From positions 1 through 64,000 of the forward strand of contig CAZIUG010000010.1 in NCBI GenBank assembly GCA_964542645.1: DNA of 64,000 nt, read 5' to 3'. The notes under the pieces were generated by a model, which did not search any database, was not told the origin of the DNA, and saw only the letters and a list, made by a program, of their open reading frames with translations. Of this stretch, positions 17,438-25,648 are shown one piece after another. The position numbers and the translations under genes were made by a program. Numbering within the stretch: position 1 is the first letter of the stretch; every line of letters begins with the position of its first letter. Origin of the DNA: Moanibacter sp964542645 (lineage in GTDB: Bacteria; Verrucomicrobiota; Verrucomicrobiia; Opitutales; UBA2987).

Positions 17438-18253
17438 ATGCCCGAACTAGCTGAAGTTGAGTACTATAGGAAGGTATGGGATCCTGGGCTGGGGCACCGG
17501 GTTAAGGAGGTGATTGTTAGACCGCATGTCCGGTGTTTCCGGGAGTGCGATGTCAGAAATCTCAGGTGTAGCCTATTGGGTCGTATTCTAAAGAGTTCGG
17601 AAAGTCACGGCAAACGAATGCTCTTTCGATTCTCACGTGATATGTGGCTCGGAGTACATCTAGGGATGACGGGGAAACTACACCTAGAACCCGATGGATA
17701 TTTGCCGGATAAGCATGCCCACTTCGTCATCGTCCAGGCGAAACAGAGGCTAGTCTTTTCAGATTTCCGACAATTTGGAAAGATCCTTTTATCGATCGGT
17801 AGAAAGACTCCGGAATGGTGGAGTAATCTTCCTCCAGCTCTGGTCTCGGACGGGTTCACTCGCGATCTTTTACGGGACTTTCTTAAGCGGCACGGGCGGT
17901 CCCCAATTAAATCAGTTCTTCTCCTTCAAGCGGGCTTTCCAGGAATTGGGAACTGGATGGCAGATGAGATTCTCTGGCGGGCGCGTATCCGTCCTGACTG
18001 TATGGCGGCTAGAGTTGATGGAGTCAAACTCTCGCAGCTCTATTCATCTATCGGTCAAGTGTGTCGAGACGCGCTCGATGTCGTAGGAACCGACTGGAAT
18101 GACCCTCCGGATTCGTGGCTTTTCAACCATCGATGGAAGGATGGAGGCCGTTGTCCAAAAACTGGGAGACCGTTGCAGCGTCTAAAAATAGGAGGACGGA
18201 CTACCTGCTGGAGCCCGGCCTGGCAGAGATGGCCCATAGCCCTGCCAGGTTAA
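17438..18253 (+). CDS. Fpg/MutM-type DNA glycosylase with degenerate zinc finger
   Basis: A 271-residue base-excision repair glycosylase. The catalytic N-terminus is present: Pro2 and Glu3 in MPELAEVE, Lys59 in HGKRM, and the helix-two-turn-helix with Asn172 in FPGIGNWMADE. The C-terminal finger keeps GGRTT with the DNA-contacting Arg254. Of the four zinc cysteines only Cys239 remains; the others align with Thr242, Ser259 and Trp262, so it is probably a zincless finger. It would remove oxidised purines such as 8-oxoguanine or formamidopyrimidines, but the altered finger makes the exact lesion range uncertain. It stands alone, divergent from the sugar isomerase gene. Confidence 0.85.
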   Translation: MPELAEVEYYRKVWDPGLGHRVKEVIVRPHVRCFRECDVRNLRCSLLGRILKSSESHGKRMLFRFSRDMWLGVHLGMTGKLHLEPDGYLPDKHAHFVIVQAKQRLVFSDFRQFGKILLSIGRKTPEWWSNLPPALVSDGFTRDLLRDFLKRHGRSPIKSVLLLQAGFPGIGNWMADEILWRARIRPDCMAARVDGVKLSQLYSSIGQVCRDALDVVGTDWNDPPDSWLFNHRWKDGGRCPKTGRPLQRLKIGGRTTCWSPAWQRWPIALPG

Positions 18254-18486
18254 GCATTTAGCAACTCAGATTTTGTTTGCTAACCTGTGTCTTAAGCACA
18301 ACGAACGAATCAATCAGCTTTCTCGCCACTAATGGTTGTTGATTTTGGTTGTTTCTATGTGTCTTTAGAATCCTATTTAGTTTGCAGCTCCTGTGCTCAA
18401 AATTGTTAATCCTAGTACTGAAGTTTGGCGTTGGCAGGGAGTCCCAGAGTTTTATTCTAATTTTCTGAAAAATCAAATAATCGACA

Positions 18487-19653
18487 GTGTCGCAATTTTC
18501 TACAGCACCATTTGATTCCGTCGAAGAAGCGGTAAATGAAATCGCGGAGGGTAACCTTGTGATCGTGACAGACGACAAGAATCGAGAGAATGAGGGCGAT
18601 ATTGTAATGGCCGCATCAGAGGCGACCCCCGAGAAGATTAATATGATGATTCAACACGCTCGGGGTTTAGTTTGTGTCCCGACCCAGGCGCACCAGCTGA
18701 GAATGCTTGGCCTGAATCCTATGGTGCAGGAAAATCTAGAGGCGCATAGCACCGACTTTACAGTTTCAGTAGATGCGGCAGACGGAATCACGACAGGAAT
18801 CAGCGCCTATGATCGGGCGGTGACGATTCGGCTTCTAGCAGATTCAAAGACTACTCCAGAGATGCTTGTTCGACCTGGGCATGTGTTCCCACTGAGAGCG
18901 AGATCCGGAGGAGTTCTCGAGCGGGCTGGGCACACAGAGGCGATCGTGGATCTTGCTTCCCTGGCGGGTCTCCCTCCGGCAGGTGTAATCTGTGAAATCC
19001 TCAATGAAGACGGGAGCTGTGCTCGATTGCCGCAGCTGGTTGATTTCAAGCAGAGATTCGGGTTGAAGATGATTTCAATCGCAGATTTGATTATTTTTCG
19101 GCACCAGAGAGAGAAGCTTGTTGAGGAGGTGACAAATCAGCCATTTTTGTCTGATTATGGGGAATTTCGGTTGCGGATCTTTCGAAACATAATCGATGGT
19201 GCGATGTACTATGCTTTGGTGAAGGGAGAAGTCGATGAGAAGCCGACGTTAGTGAGGGTGCAGGCCGAAAATCTCCTCAGCGACTTATTTAGGGAAAGTG
19301 GTCGAAATGGCGGTCGAGATTTGGTTCTTTCACTGGATAGAATCGAGGAAGAAGGACGTGGAGTGGTTCTCTATTTAGAGAAGCCGAATGGTGGACTTAG
19401 CTTCGATAGAGGAGTAGGAGAGGGAGTTAAAAGTTTAAATACGACACCGTTTGATTTCCGAGATTATGGAATGGGTGCCCAAATCCTAGCTGAACTCGGG
19501 TTAAAGAAAATCCGGCTTCTTTCCAATACGACAAGAAAGATCGTGGCGCTAGAAGGCTATGGATTGAAGATAGTGGAAAATGTTGCCCTGGAAGACAGAG
19601 GAAAGAAAGCAAAAGATTTAGCGGGATTAGGGAGAGTCCGAGAATTTTCATGA
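18487..19653 (+). CDS. ribBA: RibBA-type protein: DHBP synthase with degenerate GTP cyclohydrolase II domain
   Basis: The first 205 or so residues are a complete 3,4-dihydroxy-2-butanone 4-phosphate synthase: DDKNRENEGD (29-38), RPGHVFPLRA and LERAGHTEA, with the metal-binding Glu35 and His149. The second half (about 217-388) has the GTP cyclohydrolase II fold, ending DYGMGAQILAELGLKK and LEGYGLKIVE. However, the zinc cysteines of active RibA (in HSECLTGD and SRRCDCG) are missing; the first aligned segment reads QAENLLSD. This half is probably not a GTP cyclohydrolase, as in the RibBX proteins described in other bacteria, so true RibA should be elsewhere. The start is GTG 18487. It overlaps ribH by 4 bases. 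Confidence 0.88.
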   Translation: MSQFSTAPFDSVEEAVNEIAEGNLVIVTDDKNRENEGDIVMAASEATPEKINMMIQHARGLVCVPTQAHQLRMLGLNPMVQENLEAHSTDFTVSVDAADGITTGISAYDRAVTIRLLADSKTTPEMLVRPGHVFPLRARSGGVLERAGHTEAIVDLASLAGLPPAGVICEILNEDGSCARLPQLVDFKQRFGLKMISIADLIIFRHQREKLVEEVTNQPFLSDYGEFRLRIFRNIIDGAMYYALVKGEVDEKPTLVRVQAENLLSDLFRESGRNGGRDLVLSLDRIEEEGRGVVLYLEKPNGGLSFDRGVGEGVKSLNTTPFDFRDYGMGAQILAELGLKKIRLLSNTTRKIVALEGYGLKIVENVALEDRGKKAKDLAGLGRVREFS

Positions 19654-20156
19654 GCCAGGATTATCTCAGCGAAAGTTTGGTCGATGGATCAGGGCTTTCC
19701 TTCGCTATTGTAGCCGCGAGGTACAATTGCAAGTTTGTCGATCACTTGCTAAAAAGGGTCATAACGACCCTGGTTGAGGCTTCGGTTGAAGAATCGGATA
19801 TTACTACGATTAGAGTTCCCGGGTCACACGAGATTCCGTTTGCGGCTAATCTTCTGGCGGAAACAGGGGACTTTCAGTGCGTGATCGGACTTGGAGTTGT
19901 AATTGCAGGTGAGACTGATCACCATAATGTTATCGGAATGAATGTTTCCAAAGCTTTGATTCAGATTGGTCTCGATTCTGGTATCCCTGTGATCAATGGG
20001 ATTCTTGTAGTCGCAACTAAGGTCCAGGCGGAGGCTCGTTGTGGAGAGGAGATTGACCGAGGGGCAGATTTCGGGGTCGCTGCGCTGGAAATGGCAACTC
20101 TATCGAGTCGATGGGATTCTGGATCAGGTGAAGAAATGGTTCAGAAGGATAGATGA
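19650..20156 (+). CDS. ribH: 6,7-dimethyl-8-ribityllumazine synthase
   Basis: A 168-residue lumazine synthase, which condenses the butanone phosphate made by RibB with the pyrimidine intermediate to give the precursor of riboflavin. Motifs are FAIVAARYNCKFVDHLL, RVPGSHEIPFAA and GVVIAGETDHHNVI, the last containing the catalytic His pair. The start ATG overlaps the ribBA stop (ATGA), and its own stop overlaps the nusB start in the same way, so translation is coupled through the whole group. Confidence 0.93.
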   Translation: MSQDYLSESLVDGSGLSFAIVAARYNCKFVDHLLKRVITTLVEASVEESDITTIRVPGSHEIPFAANLLAETGDFQCVIGLGVVIAGETDHHNVIGMNVSKALIQIGLDSGIPVINGILVVATKVQAEARCGEEIDRGADFGVAALEMATLSSRWDSGSGEEMVQKDR

Positions 20157-20584
20157 GCAGTCGACGCGACAATCGAGTGGCTGCGGTGCAGTTTCTTTAC
20201 ATGTGGGAGATCAACCCTTCAGGAGGACTAAAGGAAGAACTTAAGGGTTTCTTGCAAAGTCTCGAAGGGGATCCAGATTACTACCGCTTCGCGGAGGAGT
20301 TAATTTGGGGGGGGGTTAAACGACGTGATGAGATCGACGCAGTGATTAAAGAGCATGCTCAGAATTGGGACTTCAATAGAATTGCCAAAATAGATCTCTC
20401 TATTCTGCGACTAGCGATATACGAAATGCTATATCGGGATGACATTCCACCAATTGTCACGATTAATGAAGCAATCGAACTGAGCAAGCTGTTCTCGATA
20501 GAAGATGCCAAGAGATTCATCAATGGAATTCTCGACGAATTCAAGCTGAAGCTTCAACGCCCCCTAAGAGAAGCCACAAGGTGA
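20153..20584 (+). CDS. nusB: Transcription antitermination factor NusB
   Basis: A 143-residue all-helical protein that binds boxA RNA together with NusE (ribosomal protein S10) in ribosomal RNA antitermination. It shows RRDNRVAAVQFLYMWE at the start, FNRIAKIDLSILRLAIYEM, IPPIVTINEAIELSK and FINGILDEF, all typical of NusB. It overlaps ribH by 4 bases and ftsY by 4 bases. The gene contains a run of nine G at 20307-20315, which encodes W-G-G-V. The ribH-nusB order is common in bacteria. Confidence 0.93.
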   Translation: MSSRRDNRVAAVQFLYMWEINPSGGLKEELKGFLQSLEGDPDYYRFAEELIWGGVKRRDEIDAVIKEHAQNWDFNRIAKIDLSILRLAIYEMLYRDDIPPIVTINEAIELSKLFSIEDAKRFINGILDEFKLKLQRPLREATR

Positions 20585-21510
20585 TGATTGGAGTCTTCTC
20601 TAAATTTCGAGCTGGCTTGCGGCGAACTGCTCAGTCGATTTCCCATGTTACAGACCGGATGCTTCCTTCCAGTTCCCTGGATCCCGGATCGATCGATATC
20701 CTTGAGGAAGCCCTTTTCGATGCCGATTTCGACGTGGAGACAGCGGCGGAAATTATCTCTGCTATCGATCGTGAGTCCCATCGAAAAGGAAGAATTGGAG
20801 CGAAGGAAATCTCTCAACTAGGAATTGATATTCTCAGCCAAACGCTTAGAGGTGCCGAAGGAAGGTTGGACACAGTAGACATTACCCCAAAAGTAATTAT
20901 TCTCATGGGTGTCAATGGATCGGGCAAGACGACGACGGCGGCTAAGCTTGGTTCCCATTTCCGGGCACTCGGGTTAAATCCCTTGCTGGCCGCATGCGAC
21001 ACATTTAGGGCTGCGGCCAATGAACAGATTGGAATCTGGGCCGAGCGACTCGATTTGGATCTAATTGGGAGTCACCATGGTGCTGATGCGGCAGCGGTGG
21101 CATTTGATGCCTTCAAGGCTTTTCAAAGTCGATCTAGGGATGTTCTCCTTTTGGATACAGCTGGTCGCCTCCACACTAAGTCCAATCTCATGAATGAATT
21201 GGTGAAAATTAGACGAGTCTTGGATAAACAAGACTGCGATGTTGAGCAACATCGGTGGCTGGTGGTTGATGGAACCCTTGGATCAAATTCGGTGGAACAG
21301 GCGAGAGTTTTCAATTCAGAGATAGGGGTTACCGGAATTGTGGTAACCAAACTAGATGGATCTAGTAGAGGCGGTGCCCTAGTGGGCATCTTCAGAGAAC
21401 TAAGAATCCCAATCTATTACGTTGGGCTTGGGGAGGAAGTCGACGATTTGCAGGAGTTCTCAGTAAAACGATATTCTAATGCGATCTTTGGAGTCGGAGA
21501 TGAACGATAA
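20581..21510 (+). CDS. ftsY: Signal recognition particle receptor FtsY
   Basis: The SRP receptor GTPase, which brings ribosomes with membrane-protein chains to the translocon. At 309 residues it is the NG core with no long acidic A domain. GTPase motifs are GVNGSGKTTTAAKLG, DTFRAAANEQ, LLDTAGRLHTKS, VTKLDGSSRGG and YYVGLGEEVDDLQ. Either the GTG at 20581 (overlapping the nusB stop) or the ATG at 20584 is the start. The 3' end overlaps aroB. Confidence 0.95.
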   Translation: MMIGVFSKFRAGLRRTAQSISHVTDRMLPSSSLDPGSIDILEEALFDADFDVETAAEIISAIDRESHRKGRIGAKEISQLGIDILSQTLRGAEGRLDTVDITPKVIILMGVNGSGKTTTAAKLGSHFRALGLNPLLAACDTFRAAANEQIGIWAERLDLDLIGSHHGADAAAVAFDAFKAFQSRSRDVLLLDTAGRLHTKSNLMNELVKIRRVLDKQDCDVEQHRWLVVDGTLGSNSVEQARVFNSEIGVTGIVVTKLDGSSRGGALVGIFRELRIPIYYVGLGEEVDDLQEFSVKRYSNAIFGVGDER

Positions 21511-22594
21511 TCTGAGTGTGGATCTTGGTCCGCGGAGCTACAGCATTCAATTCGGCTGCGAGTTGAATCATCGACTTAGAGCTGAGATCGTGCAGCTTAC
21601 TTCAGAAGGTCGGCGCGGTGTTTTGTTGGTCGATTCTCTTGTAGCAGAGAAGCAGTACGAATATATAGGAAATGCGTTCGGAAATCTTCCCACTTTCGTG
21701 ATTCCCAATGGAGAAGGTAATAAAAATTTCGAAACACTTAGGAGAGTGATCGACTACCTGGCCGAATCTCAAGTGGACCGAACGGGATTTTTATTCGCCT
21801 TTGGTGGCGGGGTAACTGGCGATCTCGGCGGTTTTGCTGCCGCGAGTTTCTTACGGGGTATTGACTACTATCAGGTTCCGACGACCCTTTTGGCGATGGT
21901 GGACAGTTCGGTGGGCGGAAAGACAGGAGTCAATATAAAGGCGGGTAAGAATTTGGCGGGGGCCTTTCATCAGCCGCGAGGAGTCTTTATCGATACGGGG
22001 CTGCTCGATACTTTGCCATTAAATGAATTCTCTTCGGGGATGGCGGAGGTGATTAAAACTGCCTTACTTGCGGACGAAGAATTCTATCGTGTTTTGTTTA
22101 AAGCGCAGCGGCTCAGTCCAGACAATGGAGAGCTGCTGCCGGATATCGTGAAGAGATGCTGTCGCATCAAGGCAAGCGTGGTAATAGGAGATGAGAAGGA
22201 ACTTGCCGTACAAGGGGGGCGGGCGCTTTTGAATTTGGGTCACACGTTCGGACATGCAATTGAAGTAGCAACTAACTATACCTGCTATTTGCATGGAGAG
22301 GCAGTCTCGGTCGGTCTGGTTTTGGCGGCCCGGTTATCGCAGGAGTTAGGGTTGATAGAAACAGCCGAGGTGGAATCCATTGTTGAACTGCTAGCCCGCT
22401 ATGATCTTCCTACCAGAATGCTGGAACCAATTTCGAAAGATCGGCTTATTGAAGCAATGACACGGGACAAGAAAGTAAAGAAAGGCAAATTGAGATTTGT
22501 GGTGTTGAACCGAATCGGGCGGGCAGAGGTTAGGGACGGCATACCCGAAGTGTTGATTCGTAAACTCCTCGCCGACGCTGGAGCGACGATTTAG
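21500..22594 (+). CDS. aroB: 3-dehydroquinate synthase
   Basis: Second enzyme of the shikimate pathway, turning DAHP into 3-dehydroquinate with NAD and a divalent metal. Hallmarks are FAFGGGVTGDLGGFAAASFLRG (split: FGGGVTGDLGGF, then ASFLRG), PTTLLAMVDSSVGGKTGVN, NLGHTFGHAIE and HGEAVSVGLV. The ATG at 21500 has a GGAG about ten bases before it and overlaps the end of ftsY, giving 364 residues; an ATG at 21479 would add seven. A shikimate gene at the end of the riboflavin/FtsY group suggests one long transcript from ribBA. Confidence 0.94.
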   Translation: MNDNLSVDLGPRSYSIQFGCELNHRLRAEIVQLTSEGRRGVLLVDSLVAEKQYEYIGNAFGNLPTFVIPNGEGNKNFETLRRVIDYLAESQVDRTGFLFAFGGGVTGDLGGFAAASFLRGIDYYQVPTTLLAMVDSSVGGKTGVNIKAGKNLAGAFHQPRGVFIDTGLLDTLPLNEFSSGMAEVIKTALLADEEFYRVLFKAQRLSPDNGELLPDIVKRCCRIKASVVIGDEKELAVQGGRALLNLGHTFGHAIEVATNYTCYLHGEAVSVGLVLAARLSQELGLIETAEVESIVELLARYDLPTRMLEPISKDRLIEAMTRDKKVKKGKLRFVVLNRIGRAEVRDGIPEVLIRKLLADAGATI

Positions 22595-22604
22595 AAAACG
22601 AGAT

Positions 22605-23219
22605 ATGGCTGGATTCGACGAAAACATAGTGCGGGAATATTTCGAATTACATGGATTCTTGGTGCGACAAGTTCGCAAATACCAGGTACAGTCTCGCAAG
22701 AAATTGGCAGAAGAGGAAATCGATTTGATTGTCTACAACCCTTCCTGTGTAAAAGAGGAAGGACGGCCTGAATTCCTTATATTTTCGAGCGAACTGCCCT
22801 TCGTTCAAAGAGCCGTTGTCGTTGTTAAGGGTTGGCATACTACTCTGCGATTTACACCGGCAATGCTCAAGAACAGTTCGGAAGTCCTTAGGTTTTTGGA
22901 GAAAAACGTCCTTAAAAAGGCTGAGGATCTTTTCGGAGAGAACAAGGAAGAGTATGAAGACGGTGGCTTACTTAAGATCCTCGTCCTTCCAGGATTGCCC
23001 ACGTCTGATCCTCATCGGACGGAGAGCATTCACCTTTTGCGGGAACATGGTGTGGACGGAATCATTTCATTCCGTTCAATGCTGCAGGATATTTTGGCCA
23101 AAGTGGAGACAAACCTAAACTATCAAAAATCTGAAACGCTCCAAATTCTGCGAATTCTGAAGAATTATGATATGATTAAAGATCCCCAAATGGAACTTTT
23201 CTCAAATGAGAGACGTTAG
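22605..23219 (+). CDS. Conserved hypothetical protein after aroB, possibly nuclease-like
   Basis: A 204-residue soluble protein that I do not recognise by name. The first 80 residues resemble the core of restriction-endonuclease-like folds: a helix (NIVREYFELHGFLV), then KLAEEEIDLIVYN with an acidic residue on a strand (Asp40), then AVVVVKGWH with Lys75. The expected acidic residue two before the lysine is Val, so a nuclease activity is not shown. The rest is helical, with a LRILKNYDMI ending. It begins 10 bases after aroB and is probably part of that transcript. Confidence 0.75.
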   Translation: MAGFDENIVREYFELHGFLVRQVRKYQVQSRKKLAEEEIDLIVYNPSCVKEEGRPEFLIFSSELPFVQRAVVVVKGWHTTLRFTPAMLKNSSEVLRFLEKNVLKKAEDLFGENKEEYEDGGLLKILVLPGLPTSDPHRTESIHLLREHGVDGIISFRSMLQDILAKVETNLNYQKSETLQILRILKNYDMIKDPQMELFSNERR

Positions 23220-23310
23220 CATTCTATTTTCCAAAAGTACTCGAAGTTTCCCAATGAAGAGATTCGTATGCGTTAGCTTTCGATTAGTGATTGAATGGAT
23301 AGAATTCTAA

Positions 23311-24237
23311 ATGGGGACAATCGCGATAACTTGTGGTGATCCGTCGGGAGTAGGTCCTGAGATTATCGAGAAATGGATGGGCCGAAGGCAGAAAGATTGT
23401 GTCGATGTCTGTTTGATTGGACCAAGTCTTTGGCTAGAAAAACTGGATACAGGACATAGGTGTTCAACATTGGCGGTAGGGCCTGATGATTTTCGAATGA
23501 TTCCAGGTAAACCCTTGGAAATGGGGGCGAAGCTTGCCTTAGAGGCGCTTGAGAAGGCAGCAGAGGGGTGTCGTACGGGTCAGTTTTCAGCAGTTGTTAC
23601 TGGACCGGTAAGTAAGGAGCGGATGCGAGCGGTCGGATTTTCATATCCTGGACAGACAGAATTCTTTGCGGCTCGCTGGGGAGGCCAGCCGACAATGGCA
23701 TTTGTCGGTGCCCGTATGAGGTTAGTACTCATGACTTGGCATGTTCCTCTAAAGGAAATATTTGTCCATTTGACTCCGGAAAATATTGAGCGAGCGGTAA
23801 TTCATGCGGTTTATATGGCTCATGCCTTAGGCGCCCAGAAACCGCGAATCGGAATTTGCGGGCTCAATCCGCATGCGGGTGAAGGAGGATTATTGGGAGA
23901 GGAGGAAAAGGATATTATCAATCCAGTTTTAGAAGAATTGAGGCGGAAGACCCCTGGGCTCTCATTGGCAGAACCCGCAGATACACTGTTTCATAGGCAT
24001 CTGAACGGGGAATTTGATGTCGTAGTTGCCATCTATCATGATCAGGGCTTAGTTGCGGTGAAAACCTTGGAATTCGAGACAACCGTCAACTTGACTCTAG
24101 GTCTACCTTGGTTAAGAACTAGTCCAGACCATGGCACCGCCTTCCCCATAGCGGGTAAAGGGTTGGCGTCTTCATCTAGCTTTGAATGCGCGGTTTCTTT
24201 GGCAAGGAGCTTCCAGAAATTGACCCCTAAGACTTGA
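23311..24237 (+). CDS. pdxA: 4-hydroxythreonine-4-phosphate dehydrogenase
   Basis: A 308-residue enzyme of pyridoxal 5'-phosphate synthesis (DXP-dependent route) that oxidises 4-phosphohydroxythreonine with NAD. Motifs are ITCGDPSGVGPEI at the start, TGPVSKERM, SYPGQTEFFA, LNPHAGEGGLLGEEE, IYHDQGLVAVKTL and TSPDHGTAFPIAGKG, which hold the metal-binding histidines. It follows the hypothetical gene by 91 bases. The nearby aminotransferases need its product, but there is no direct genetic link. Confidence 0.93.
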   Translation: MGTIAITCGDPSGVGPEIIEKWMGRRQKDCVDVCLIGPSLWLEKLDTGHRCSTLAVGPDDFRMIPGKPLEMGAKLALEALEKAAEGCRTGQFSAVVTGPVSKERMRAVGFSYPGQTEFFAARWGGQPTMAFVGARMRLVLMTWHVPLKEIFVHLTPENIERAVIHAVYMAHALGAQKPRIGICGLNPHAGEGGLLGEEEKDIINPVLEELRRKTPGLSLAEPADTLFHRHLNGEFDVVVAIYHDQGLVAVKTLEFETTVNLTLGLPWLRTSPDHGTAFPIAGKGLASSSSFECAVSLARSFQKLTPKT

Positions 24238-24281
24238 ATTGAAAAAGAGTTACGATTGTTTTATATTTACCGTATTCTTAT

Positions 24282-24659
24282 ATGAGTGATTCAAAAACAA
24301 GTGGCCTTCCGGAAGGTGTTCGGGTCGGGAACGAAATGCTGATACAGGTATCAGCATTGGCTGGTAATAAGATCAACGAATTAGCAATTCTCGAGGAGAA
24401 GGCTGATCTCTTGCGGGTGGCAATTACGGGAGGTGGTTGCAACGGACTATCCTACCGATTGCGATTCGAGCAAGAACCGAAAAAAGGAGATATCTATGTA
24501 GAGTCCAGTGGAGCGAGGTTGTTAGTTGACTCAAAGAGTGCCCTGTATCTTAAGGGGACGGAGCTAGACTATTCGGCGGAAATGGTAGGTGGAGGATTCA
24601 AATTCTCTAATCCAAATGCAAGAAGTAGTTGTTCTTGTGGCGAAAGTTTCAGCGTTTAA
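24282..24659 (+). CDS. A-type iron-sulfur carrier (HesB/IscA/ErpA family)
   Basis: A 125-residue Fe-S cluster carrier. The three conserved cysteines are visible in GGGCNGLSY and in SSCSCGESF near the C-terminus, with LYLKGTELDYS and GGGFKFSNPNA between, as in ErpA and SufA. It would receive clusters from the Suf scaffold and pass them to target proteins; the suf operon lies 3-7 kb away on the other strand. It has a 22-residue N-terminal extension before the carrier domain, without a targeting signal. It stands 44 bases after pdxA. Confidence 0.9.
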   Translation: MSDSKTSGLPEGVRVGNEMLIQVSALAGNKINELAILEEKADLLRVAITGGGCNGLSYRLRFEQEPKKGDIYVESSGARLLVDSKSALYLKGTELDYSAEMVGGGFKFSNPNARSSCSCGESFSV

Positions 24660-24912
24660 TGTACAATCGACCTTTTCTGGCATGGCCTAGTAATGCTAAA
24701 TCGAAAGAAGAGTTTTAGTGAAAGGCATCAGTTTGTTGGCCGATCTGAAAAAGATTGTAAACAGGTAGAGATGTAGCTTTAATGGGGGTTTATGATAGTT
24801 CAATCCGTAAGCCAGGCCGAATGTAGCGGAGACCGCGACGAGAGTAGCGGGAATTATTACATGAACAGTCAATGTCTTCCCTTTTCAATCCCGATCTGTT
24901 GACTTCTCGTTG

Positions 24913-25512
24913 ATGGCAAATTATTTCAACTCTGGTGGCCGCAATCGAGGAAGGCGGTTTAGTCGCCAGCCGAGCGTACGTAAGAATGAGCGGATTCGAG
25001 CTCGTGAGATTCGTGTAATCGGCCCTGATTCCCAACAGATCGGAATACTATCGACACCCGAGGCGCTTAACATGGCCCGAAAGATGGGTCTAGATCTCGT
25101 TGAGATATCGGCGACGGCACAACCTCCAGTTTGTCGCATCCTCGATTTCGGGAAGTATCAGTACGAGATTGCTAAGAAGGGTAAGGATCAAAAACGCCAG
25201 ACCAAAACAAAGCTTAAGGAAGTAAAGTTTCGTGTCCGTATCGAACAACATGACTACCTGGTGAAATTGAAGAGGGCAGAGGAGTTTCTGGACAAGGGAA
25301 ATAAGGTAAAGTTGACCCTGACTTTCCGGGGGAGGGAGATGGAGCACAAAGAGTTGGGATTTGATGTCGTCAAGAGGGCGGTTGGAGATCTTAACCATAT
25401 CGGTGTAGGAGATGGGCAACCTAAAATGGCTGGGAGGAACATTACCCTTCTCATGAATCCACTGCCAGAGAGTAAGCGAATTCTAAAATACAACGAGCCG
25501 GACGAGGAATAG
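24913..25512 (+). CDS. infC: Translation initiation factor IF-3
   Basis: IF-3 binds the 30S subunit and proofreads start codons. The N-domain (RIRAREIRVIGPDSQQIG, LDLVEISATAQPPVCRI) and the C-domain (KEVKFRVRIEQHDY, VKLTLTFRGREMEH) are complete, with a basic N-terminal extension of about 25 residues and an acidic tail. It starts with ATG 24913 (a TTG at 24910 is adjacent), not with the rare AUU that permits self-control in enterobacteria. The ribosomal protein genes rpmI and rplT, which often follow infC, are not here. Confidence 0.94.
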   Translation: MANYFNSGGRNRGRRFSRQPSVRKNERIRAREIRVIGPDSQQIGILSTPEALNMARKMGLDLVEISATAQPPVCRILDFGKYQYEIAKKGKDQKRQTKTKLKEVKFRVRIEQHDYLVKLKRAEEFLDKGNKVKLTLTFRGREMEHKELGFDVVKRAVGDLNHIGVGDGQPKMAGRNITLLMNPLPESKRILKYNEPDEE

Positions 25513-25553
25513 GACTAGTACTGTTTTCTTCGGCTAAGAGATTCTTGGACAGA

Positions 25554-25577
25554 ATCCTACCTGTGAACAGGTAGGAT
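25554..25577. repeat. Perfect inverted repeat after infC
   Basis: ATCCTACCTG and CAGGTAGGAT form a perfect 10-bp stem around a TGAA loop, 41 bases after the infC stop. The GC-rich stem and tetraloop are those of a transcript hairpin, but no T-run follows (AGCGCC comes next), so it may pause transcription, protect the infC messenger's 3' end, or stop transcription only with help. It separates infC from the amidase gene. Confidence 0.6.
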
Positions 25578-25648
25578 AGCGCCATTTAGTATTGGATACG
25601 GGTGGCCGTGTCATCGCCCAGAAATTCAGATTTTTAGAAAGGAGAAAG

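Noticed and set aside
18254..18486. Possible FMN riboswitch before ribBA
   Set aside because: I looked for the conserved RFN core sequences and saw none.
18258..18578. Leftward open frame of 106 codons overlapping the start of ribBA
   Set aside because: No recognisable feature, and it overlaps the well-supported ribBA N-terminus and the gene-free stretch before it.
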